Source: Myxococcales bacterium (GTDB lineage Bacteria; Myxococcota_A; Polyangia; Palsa-1104; SHYY01). Taken from it: a DNA stretch of 41,806 nt. The notes below the pieces were generated by a model. It had not been told where the DNA came from. It did no database searches and saw nothing but the letters and a program-made list of their open reading frames with translations. Location of the stretch: assembly GCA_023248875.1 (NCBI GenBank), contig JAHFDT010000007.1:544-42349 (forward strand). The letters are read 5' to 3'. This document shows, one piece after another, positions 1 to 5,939 of the stretch. Both the position numbers and the translations under genes were made by a program. The first letter of the stretch is position 1, and each line of letters begins with the position of its first letter.

Positions 1-456
1 GCACGCGACAGCATTCGCGCCGCGTTCTCGGCGCTGGCGTATCCAGGCCGCGAGCACATCGTCGACGGAACACCAAACGACGACGCGGCCGAGCTCCTCC
101 AAGACTTCGGCAATCGCTACTGGAGCGACTTGACGCCGCGCGCGCTTTTCGAGAATCGTGCCGGAATTTGGTCCTTGAGCGCTGAAGGCTATCGCTTCTA
201 TCTACCCGCATTTATGATGGCCGCGCTGGACAGAGCCGGCGGCGGTATCACCGGCGACATTCGTGACTCGTTACTCTCGTCGCTCGCTCCCCAGGACGAC
301 ACGGTCGAGGAGGAGCAGCGGTTCCGCCACCGCGTGTCGCTGCTCACCGACGCCGAGCGGTTGGCGGTTCGCGACTTTCTCGAAGCCATGCGAGCCGCAG
401 AGGGCGGCTGGAAGAACGACCGCGCCGCTGATCCTCACGGCTACTGGTCGCGTTGA
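1..456 (+). CDS. DUF6714-like protein, 5' end outside window
   Basis: The reading frame is open from the first base of the window and ends at a TGA at 454-456, so the gene begins upstream. The visible 151 residues start ARDSIRAAF and contain a YRFYLPAFMMAALD stretch, preceded by an aromatic patch (NRYWSDL) and a WSLSAEG turn. This order (helix with AF, acidic spacer, W..L, YLPA) matches my memory of the DUF6714 family, small cytosolic proteins of unknown function often annotated in Myxococcota and Planctomycetes. No catalytic motif, signal peptide or membrane segment is visible. The following 170 bases (457-628) contain nothing I can name. The family assignment is by recall only, and function is unknown. 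Confidence 0.72.
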   Translation, partial: ARDSIRAAFSALAYPGREHIVDGTPNDDAAELLQDFGNRYWSDLTPRALFENRAGIWSLSAEGYRFYLPAFMMAALDRAGGGITGDIRDSLLSSLAPQDDTVEEEQRFRHRVSLLTDAERLAVRDFLEAMRAAEGGWKNDRAADPHGYWSR

Positions 457-628
457 AACCAGCCCCAACCCTCGGACGAGAGCCCCCCCAGCAGGCCAAA
501 CGCGCGCGGCGGCGATTCGCTCCTGGGTGATCCAGCAACAGCAGTCTGGCCATCTCCATCGAAACCGTCGGTACTCCTTACCTTCTTGACGATCGGCTGC
601 GCACAGAGTTGACGGGCTGTCGTACCAG

Positions 629-657
629 TGGACAACGTATAACGGTTGCGTTATAAA
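629..657 (+). promoter_or_regulatory. Sigma70-type promoter of the toxin-antitoxin locus
   Basis: TGGACA at 629-634 and TATAAA at 652-657 are separated by exactly 17 bases. The predicted transcription start, about seven bases after the -10 box, coincides with the GTG at 664, so the transcript would be essentially leaderless. No Shine-Dalgarno sequence precedes that GTG. The -10 box is overlapped by the operator palindrome at 638-655. Confidence 0.55.
638..655. promoter_or_regulatory. Operator palindrome, probably bound by the HigA-like antitoxin
   Basis: TATAACG (638-644), spacer GTTG and CGTTATA (649-655) form a perfect 7-4-7 palindrome lying between the -35 box and the -10 box and overlapping the latter. 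XRE-family antitoxins of the HigA type commonly repress their own operon from palindromes of this size. Binding by the product at 1013-1342 is inferred from position and family. Confidence 0.6.
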
Positions 658-663
658 ATATAA

Positions 664-995
664 GTGAAGGTCCTATTCTATCGGAGTTCTGGCGGCGCAA
701 ATCCGGTGAAGAAATACCTCGATGAGCTGAGCCGGGCTGATCAGGAAAAGGTCTTCGCCGCGATCCTGGACATTGAAGCCCAGGGACTTGATGGGACGAC
801 CGTTTCCCTGCGCCAAATCGAGGGGAAACTATGGGAGATACGCGTATCCCAGTAGCGGGTGTTCTACGTTGTGATCGACGGGCCCCGAATGATCCTCCTC
901 CACGCCTACAAGAAGCAGGGCAGAAGGCTCCACGGTACGAAATTGATACGGCCAGAAGGCGCATGAACGACGTTCTCGGGGCCACGACCCACTGA
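664..995 (+). pseudogene. HigB/RelE-superfamily toxin (Gp49-like), inactivated
   Basis: Translation from GTG 664 gives an N-terminus MKVLFYRSSGG..PVKKYLDELSR and ..QIEGKLWEIRVSQ, typical of the phage-derived Gp49-like/HigB ribosome-dependent mRNA interferases. A TAG at 853-855 stops this after 63 residues, exactly where the family continues with a Tyr (xYRVFYVV). The same frame after the stop reads RVFYVVIDGPRMILLHAYKK. It then goes off register near 910-916, and the expected tail QKAPRYEIDTARRRM resumes in another frame (from 912) and ends at TGA 993-995. Two independent lesions, an amber codon and a one-base loss (or two-base gain), therefore break a gene that would otherwise be about 110 residues, the usual length. 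The reconstructed end lies 17 bases before the antitoxin start, the normal toxin-antitoxin spacing. A sequencing error could explain the frameshift but hardly both lesions. Confidence 0.82.
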
Positions 996-1012
996 GTCAC
1001 AGGAGATCGACC

Positions 1013-1342
1013 ATGGCGAAGAAAAATCCGCACGTCGGTAGTAGCGTCGGTGACTATGTACGCAACCGAATGGCCCGAGAGACCGATCTGGAGAAGAGGG
1101 TGCAGGTTGAATTTGATCGTCTAGCGCTCGCGCGAAATGTGAAGCGGCTGCGTGAATCGCACAAGCTCAGCCAAGAACAGCTCGCTGTGTTGGCTGGGAC
1201 CAAACAGCCGGCCATCGCGCGGCTCGAGAGTGGCAAGGTTGTGCCGAGGATTGACCTCCTGCAAAAAATCGCGCGCGCGCTGGGCATGCGGCTGAATGTC
1301 AGTTTCAGCTCGAGCCGGGGGGGTATTCGAAAAGCATCATAG
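1013..1342 (+). CDS. XRE-family antitoxin, HigA-like
   Basis: A 109-residue cytosolic DNA-binding protein. Residues 40-98 form a Cro/CI-type helix-turn-helix: ARNVKRLRES, then LSQEQLAVLAG, then the recognition helix around QPAIARLESG, followed by LLQKIARALG. The N-terminal 40 residues are basic and acidic and could be the toxin-binding segment. The start ATG at 1013 has a good Shine-Dalgarno AGGAGA at 1001-1006. The gene lies directly downstream of the broken toxin and shares its promoter and operator, the HigB-HigA gene order. With the toxin dead, it is an orphan antitoxin that could still repress its own promoter or regulate other genes. The family call is firm. The exact subfamily (HigA versus other XRE antitoxins) is inferred from the partner. 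Confidence 0.85.
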   Translation: MAKKNPHVGSSVGDYVRNRMARETDLEKRVQVEFDRLALARNVKRLRESHKLSQEQLAVLAGTKQPAIARLESGKVVPRIDLLQKIARALGMRLNVSFSSSRGGIRKAS

Positions 1343-1347
1343 GCATT

Positions 1348-1361
1348 ACCGGATATCCGGT
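1348..1361. repeat. Short perfect palindrome after the antitoxin gene
   Basis: ACCGGATATCCGGT is a perfect 14-base palindrome located seven bases after the antitoxin stop and between convergent genes. It has no U-rich tail, so a terminator role is only a possibility. Confidence 0.3.
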
Positions 1362-1404
1362 GGAGAGTTGAAGCAGAACTCCTCTGCCGGAAGGACACCG
1401 ATGA

Positions 1405-3144
1405 TCAGGCGAGCGACTCCCAGGGTTCGCTGAGCCAGGACTGGAATGCGTCGCGCGCTTCGGGGGGCGCATTTTCGATGGGAACGATCTCCCACTTGCT
1501 GGCTGGGAGCGCGCCGAGGGCGATGCGAGCCGGGGCCAGCTGGTCGCGGCGAAAGAGCGTGAGCTCCACGAGGTCGCCGGGGCGGCGGACGGCGATGTGC
1601 TCCTTCAAACTGGCCTCATCGACGCGAAAGCCGTCGCAGGCTAGGATCTGATCGCCGGGGCAGAGGCCGCCCACAAGGGCGGGGCCATCGGCGCGCACCT
1701 CGACCACGCGCAGCCGCTCGCCCTCCTGACGGAGATTGGCTCCGAGCCAGCCGCCGCTGGGCTCGTCCGACCGGGCGGGCCGCAGTGTCAGGCCGACGAA
1801 GGCGAAGGCATCGGTGGCGTCCAGCTCCTCGCAACTCCGCACCCAGCGCGACCAGAGATCGTCGAGCGAGACACCCGAGACACGCTCGCACAGCGGCTGC
1901 ACCGCTTCGTCTGGGTAGGCATGCCCGCTGCGACCATACTCGCTCCACAAAGCTCGCAGGGCGTCATCGAGGGAGCGGGCACCTCGGGTACGCCGGCGGA
2001 TTTCGAGGTCGAGCAGGAGAGCGACCAAAGATCCTTTGAGGTAGTAAGAGACGGCGGAATTGGCGGTGTTCTCATCGGGGCGATAGAACTTGATCCAGGC
2101 GTCGAAGCTGGCCTGCTCGAGGCTCTGGTGGAGCCGACCGGGCGTGGCGGCGATACGCCCGAACTTGTCGGCGACGGTGGCGAGGTAGCTCTTGGCGGAA
2201 ACCAATCCGGCGCGGCGTAGTAGGAGTCGGTCGTAGTAGCTGGTCCAGCCCTCGATAACCCACAGCGAGCGGGTGAGCGCCTCCCGCTGATAGTCAAATC
2301 GCTCCAGGGCTGCAGGTCGGATCCGCTTGATGTTCCAGCAGTGGAACAGTTCATGAGAAACAAGCTCGAGTAGATCGGTGTATTTTTTCTCGCTGCAAAA
2401 GTCGAAGGGGCTAGCGAGAAGCGTCGAGGAGCTAGCGTGCTCGAGGCCGCCATGAGCTCCGGGGACGAGATGCAAGAGGAAGGCATAGCGATCGTAGGGT
2501 AGCCCGTCGAACAGCGCCGCCTGGGCTTCGGCAATCTTCACCAGATCGGCGCGCAACCGCTCGAGATCGTACGGTCCGGACGCGGTGCGCCCCCAGACGG
2601 TGAGAGTGTGCGGTCTGCCCGCGGCCGAAAATTCGACGATGGAATGGGGGCCCACTTCGCAAGGGGAGTCGACGAGCGTGTCGTAGTCGCGGCAGGTCCA
2701 GCTGCCCGCTGCCGCATCGAGCGCGGTCGAAACCCGCCAGCCGTCGGGTACTTCGATCCGAAGCTCGATCGAACGGTCGCGCAGCTCTTCGACGTAAAGG
2801 AAGAGACATGCACCATTCCAAAAGGCGTGGGTCTCGTCGAGGTGAGCGGTACGCACCGTCACCTCGTGCGCGTAGATGCGATAGCGGGCGATCAGTATTA
2901 GCGAACCCTGGGTGGCAACGCGCCAGGCGGCCTTTTCGACTTTGGTTGTTCGGAGCGTACGCCCAGCCTCATCTGTGCAAAGCAGATCCTGGAGGTGCCG
3001 CTGGTATTCGCGAATGAGATAGGAGCCGGGGGTCCAGATCGGCAGCCGTAGATCGATCGCAGGACGATTTTCGACGGGGAATCGGGCCTCGACCTCGAAC
3101 AGATGGGCGCTTCGCTGTGCCAGGCTGACGCGGTACTCGATCAT
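1405..3144 (-). CDS. M61-family (glycyl aminopeptidase-like) metallopeptidase with PDZ domain
   Basis: A 579-residue protein with the M61 architecture. It has an N-terminal beta-rich domain (about 1-190), a thermolysin-like zinc peptidase domain with GGLEH at 232-236 and the HExxH zinc motif HELFH at 264-268 followed by WNIKRIRP, and a C-terminal PDZ domain (about 450-555, containing GWLGANLR and GPALVGGLCPGDQILACDG). This order and length are those of the family whose Sphingomonas member removes N-terminal glycine. No signal peptide is visible, so a cytosolic location is inferred. The ATG at 3144 overlaps the stop of the upstream membrane-protein gene by four bases (ATGA), so the two are translationally coupled. 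It is the last gene of a three-gene run beginning at 5365. Substrate is unknown. Confidence 0.9.
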   Translation of the reverse strand: MIEYRVSLAQRSAHLFEVEARFPVENRPAIDLRLPIWTPGSYLIREYQRHLQDLLCTDEAGRTLRTTKVEKAAWRVATQGSLILIARYRIYAHEVTVRTAHLDETHAFWNGACLFLYVEELRDRSIELRIEVPDGWRVSTALDAAAGSWTCRDYDTLVDSPCEVGPHSIVEFSAAGRPHTLTVWGRTASGPYDLERLRADLVKIAEAQAALFDGLPYDRYAFLLHLVPGAHGGLEHASSSTLLASPFDFCSEKKYTDLLELVSHELFHCWNIKRIRPAALERFDYQREALTRSLWVIEGWTSYYDRLLLRRAGLVSAKSYLATVADKFGRIAATPGRLHQSLEQASFDAWIKFYRPDENTANSAVSYYLKGSLVALLLDLEIRRRTRGARSLDDALRALWSEYGRSGHAYPDEAVQPLCERVSGVSLDDLWSRWVRSCEELDATDAFAFVGLTLRPARSDEPSGGWLGANLRQEGERLRVVEVRADGPALVGGLCPGDQILACDGFRVDEASLKEHIAVRRPGDLVELTLFRRDQLAPARIALGALPASKWEIVPIENAPPEARDAFQSWLSEPWESLA

Positions 3145-4655
3145 GGGCGATCGGTAGCACGTCGCTCATCGAGTCGCCAAACGGTGATCTTGGGCTCTCG
3201 GGTGGAAAGCGGAACGGCTGTGAAGCGATCAAAAAGCGCTCGGAGTGATTCTGGAGCGAGGCCGAGCTGGGAGAGTTCGGCGAAGCCGCCGGCCTCGTCG
3301 GGCGGAGCGAAAATGCGCACTGTGAAGATCCTCGCGCCGCGTTGATGGGCGGCAGTGATCTCTCGCTCCAAGCGCGCAAGGCAGCCCTTCTGCCCGTCGA
3401 GCGCCCAGTAGTAGGAGATGGGAAAGGGGACGATGGCGGTGTGGGTGTAGAAACCGAGATACTCGTCCCAGCTGTGGCCGGGGAAAAAAACCAGATCGCC
3501 GGGACGCATGAGTTCCGCGGCGGCGTCGGCGCGGGTGCGGGGCCAGGAGTAGTGGCGCGCGGGGCCGATCGCGGTCACCGCGTTGGCGAGCGCGAGATAG
3601 AGGATCAGACCGGCGCCCATCAGTTCCCGTCGGGGATAGGTGGCGATGGCGGCGGCACCGGCGAGCCAAAGCGGCGGTAGAACAAAGATCCAGCGCTCAT
3701 GGTCGGAGGCAAAGAAGGCCAGCGCAAAGACGAGATAGGCGCCGCTCCAGAGGAGCAGTGCCCCGCCAGGAAGGGGGAGCGTCTTGTGGCGCGCGACGAC
3801 CGCGCCGAGCAAAAGGGCCAGCGGCAGGAGGCCGAGTAGGAACTGGCCGAGGAGGGTTTGGGCATTCGATTCGTAGAGGTAGGGCGACCAGACCAGGGCC
3901 TTGGCGAGGCCGTAGATCGCGTCGGCCAGACGATCGATCGGGCCGCCGTGGTAGGGGAAGCCGTGCGCGGAGGTGGCGACCCAGTGGTAGAGGCCTGCCA
4001 GGTCGAGGTGGCGCACGTGCGCTGCCCAGGCGTAGCTTGCGAGGGTGATGGCGCCAGCGATGGCACCGGCGATAAGAGCGTTGCGTAGTCCAGCGCGCCG
4101 GGAGCGGGCGTGCTGGATGCACCAGAGGAGCACAAATGGAGCGAGAAGAATGTGGACCAGGTGAATGAGCACGGCGCCGGCCCAGGCCAACCCCAGCGGC
4201 AGGGCTCGCCAGGCCGAGGGGGCGGCGCGATAGGCGAGGGCGAGCGCCAGCACGAACAGCAGCGCCAAGAGTGCGCAGGAGTAGACCTCGACATCGGCGC
4301 CCTGTGCCCAGAGTCCGAAAGAGACGGCCAGTCCAGCAGCCGCGAGCAGGGCGGCGAAGCGGTCACCCAAGGATCGTGCACAAACAAACAGCAACACCAC
4401 CGCCCCGGCGCCGGCCGCCGCGGAGAGAATGCGCCCGCCCAGCAAGCCATCGCCGCGGCACAGTGCGCTGGCGACGCGCAAGAGCGGCAGGTAGAGGAGG
4501 TGGCCGGAGGCAAAGTTGTTGGGGATGCGCTTGAGGTAACCGAGGCCATCGGGGTTGACCACCGCCGGCGCGGTGCGGAAGTAGAGCAGGCCGGACAAAA
4601 GCCCCAGCGCGATCGCGGTGAGCCCGTCCTTCTTGCTCGGCGGAGGGGGACTCAT
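3141..4655 (-). CDS. Polytopic membrane protein, GT-C/DUF2723-like
   Basis: A 504-residue hydrophobic protein with roughly ten membrane segments, starting right after a short polar N-terminus (MSPPPPSKKDG). The first periplasmic loop reads NPDGLGYLKRIPNNF..GHLLYLPLLR, followed by AQGADVEVYS. This arrangement, an acidic residue after the first helix and an 'aEVYs' motif, resembles DUF2723/GT-C-type lipid-linked sugar transferases. A soluble C-terminal tail (about 380-504, RADAAAELMRPGDLVFFPG) is also typical of that group. The gene overlaps its upstream neighbour and its downstream neighbour by four bases each, so the three are likely one operon. The glycosyltransferase role is an inference from fold-level similarity. 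I do not see a diagnostic catalytic motif beyond the loop acid. Confidence 0.65.
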   Translation of the reverse strand: MSPPPPSKKDGLTAIALGLLSGLLYFRTAPAVVNPDGLGYLKRIPNNFASGHLLYLPLLRVASALCRGDGLLGGRILSAAAGAGAVVLLFVCARSLGDRFAALLAAAGLAVSFGLWAQGADVEVYSCALLALLFVLALALAYRAAPSAWRALPLGLAWAGAVLIHLVHILLAPFVLLWCIQHARSRRAGLRNALIAGAIAGAITLASYAWAAHVRHLDLAGLYHWVATSAHGFPYHGGPIDRLADAIYGLAKALVWSPYLYESNAQTLLGQFLLGLLPLALLLGAVVARHKTLPLPGGALLLWSGAYLVFALAFFASDHERWIFVLPPLWLAGAAAIATYPRRELMGAGLILYLALANAVTAIGPARHYSWPRTRADAAAELMRPGDLVFFPGHSWDEYLGFYTHTAIVPFPISYYWALDGQKGCLARLEREITAAHQRGARIFTVRIFAPPDEAGGFAELSQLGLAPESLRALFDRFTAVPLSTREPKITVWRLDERRATDRP

Positions 4656-5365
4656 CCGAAAAAAGCTTCGCAGCGGATTTGGCGCTTGCGGTCGATTCCG
4701 CGCTGGATGAGCTCCTGCTTGAGCTCCCGGATCATGGCGCCATTGCCGCAGAGGTAGAAGGTCGGCCGATCGAGCGAGGGGAGGAAACCGAGCACTGCGG
4801 GTGTGATACGGCCGCGGGCGCCCGCCCAGTCCCCCTTCGGTTGGCTGAGAAAAATCGTCGAGGAGAAGCGCCTGTGGGCGAGACGTTCGAGCTCGCCGAT
4901 CCAGTAGGGGTCGGAGCGCAGCCCCCAGAATAGGTGGATGTGCCCCGTTTCAGAGCGCTGGAGTGCCTCCTCGATCATCGGCAGGAGAGCGGCGATGCCA
5001 GTGCCGGTGGCCGCGAAGAGCAGATCGCCCGGATGCGCCAACTCGAGGGTAAAGAAGCCCATCGGTCCGGTAAAGCAGACCTCCGTACCGATCCCGATTT
5101 GGCGAAACCAATCGGAGGCGCCGCCGCCAACAACCCGCTTGACCAAAAGGACGAAGGATTCGCCGTTGGGCAGCGAGGCGAGCGAATAGCTGCGCAGGTG
5201 GGCGCCGCAGTGGAGCGAAATAAACTGACCGGCACGCCAAGTCAGTGGAGCGTCCTCGGGCGCCAGACGAAAGGTGTACTCGACCACGTCGGGGGCGATG
5301 GTGCGTTGCCCGGCGAGGGCGGCGCGATGGACGTGCCGGAGGGCGTTTGCTACGGTGGCTGCCAT
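4652..5365 (-). CDS. FAD/NAD(P)-binding oxidoreductase, ferredoxin-NADP reductase family
   Basis: A 237-residue flavoprotein reductase. The FAD half has the WRAGQFISL turn and the FAD-binding RSYS motif at 58-61. The nucleotide half has ATGTGIAALLPM at about 119-130 and YLCGNGAMIRELKQ near 205. The chain ends EAFFG, with aromatic residues near the C-terminus that in FNRs stack on the isoalloxazine. This suggests electron transfer between NAD(P)H and a ferredoxin/flavodoxin-like or haem partner, which is not encoded nearby. I chose ATG 5365 (MAATVANALRH) because homologous sequence begins there. A longer frame exists upstream to 5455 but would run through the divergent lipoprotein gene. No clear Shine-Dalgarno is visible at either site. 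It overlaps the following GT-C-like gene by four bases. Confidence 0.85.
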   Translation of the reverse strand: MAATVANALRHVHRAALAGQRTIAPDVVEYTFRLAPEDAPLTWRAGQFISLHCGAHLRSYSLASLPNGESFVLLVKRVVGGGASDWFRQIGIGTEVCFTGPMGFFTLELAHPGDLLFAATGTGIAALLPMIEEALQRSETGHIHLFWGLRSDPYWIGELERLAHRRFSSTIFLSQPKGDWAGARGRITPAVLGFLPSLDRPTFYLCGNGAMIRELKQELIQRGIDRKRQIRCEAFFG

Positions 5366-5939
5366 GATGATTCGTGCACGAGTATTCGTTTTCGCAGGCG
5401 CCTGCGCAATGGTTTCTGGATGCGACCGGAAGAGCGAGCCACCGCCTGCCGGCATCCCGCCGCTTCCGGGATCGCCGCCGCCAGGACGTTCGTCGGAGCT
5501 GGCTCACCCGCCCACTGGCCATCCGGGCCTGCCGACTGGCCATCCGCCGATCGACCAGCCGATCGTCGGCGAGATGCCGCAGAAGATCGATCCGGGGGCA
5601 CCGCTGGCGGGCAAGCTGCTGCTCGCGGATGCGGTCAAGGATCACGTGGCCAAGGGAGATGTGATCTTTCTGGTGGCGCGGCAGGACGATGGTAGCGAAA
5701 AGGGGTCGATCGTAGCGGTGCGCAAACTGACCGCTGGGGATTGGCCGCAGCCGTTTCAGCTCGACGGTCGGGATGCCATGTCGGCCGGAACCAAGTTCGA
5801 GGGCAAGCTGGTGGTGACCGCGCGTGTCGACAAGGATGGCGATGCCATCTCCAAGCAGCCGGGCGATGTGCTGGGTGTGACCCACACCGAGGCGGGCAGG
5901 TCGAATGTGCAGCTGGTGCTAGATACGGTGGCGAAGTAG
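5364..5939 (+). CDS. Lipoprotein with a CcmI/CycH C-terminal-type domain
   Basis: The protein starts MMIRARVFVFAGACAMVSGC (ATG 5364 or 5367), a lipoprotein signal with lipobox VSGC, followed by a Pro/Gly-rich linker with repeated GHP. The folded part (about 70-190) reads LAGKLLLADAVKDHVAKGD, then IFLVARQDDG, IVAVRKL, QPFQLDGRDAM, KLVVTARVDKDGDA and QPGD. This is the pattern of the C-terminal domain of the cytochrome c maturation protein CcmI/CycH (also called CcmH_C), but here without TPRs or membrane helices of CcmI. In my reading it is a stand-alone, periplasm-facing lipoprotein of 191 residues. No other cytochrome c maturation gene is in the window. Its start codon overlaps that of the divergent reductase, and its 3' end overlaps the convergent gene by 21 bases. 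Confidence 0.72.
   Translation: MMIRARVFVFAGACAMVSGCDRKSEPPPAGIPPLPGSPPPGRSSELAHPPTGHPGLPTGHPPIDQPIVGEMPQKIDPGAPLAGKLLLADAVKDHVAKGDVIFLVARQDDGSEKGSIVAVRKLTAGDWPQPFQLDGRDAMSAGTKFEGKLVVTARVDKDGDAISKQPGDVLGVTHTEAGRSNVQLVLDTVAK

Noticed and set aside
5274-5363. Upstream extension of the CcmI-C-like lipoprotein frame
   Set aside because: It would put 30 residues before the lipoprotein signal, destroying it, and is antisense to the reductase gene.
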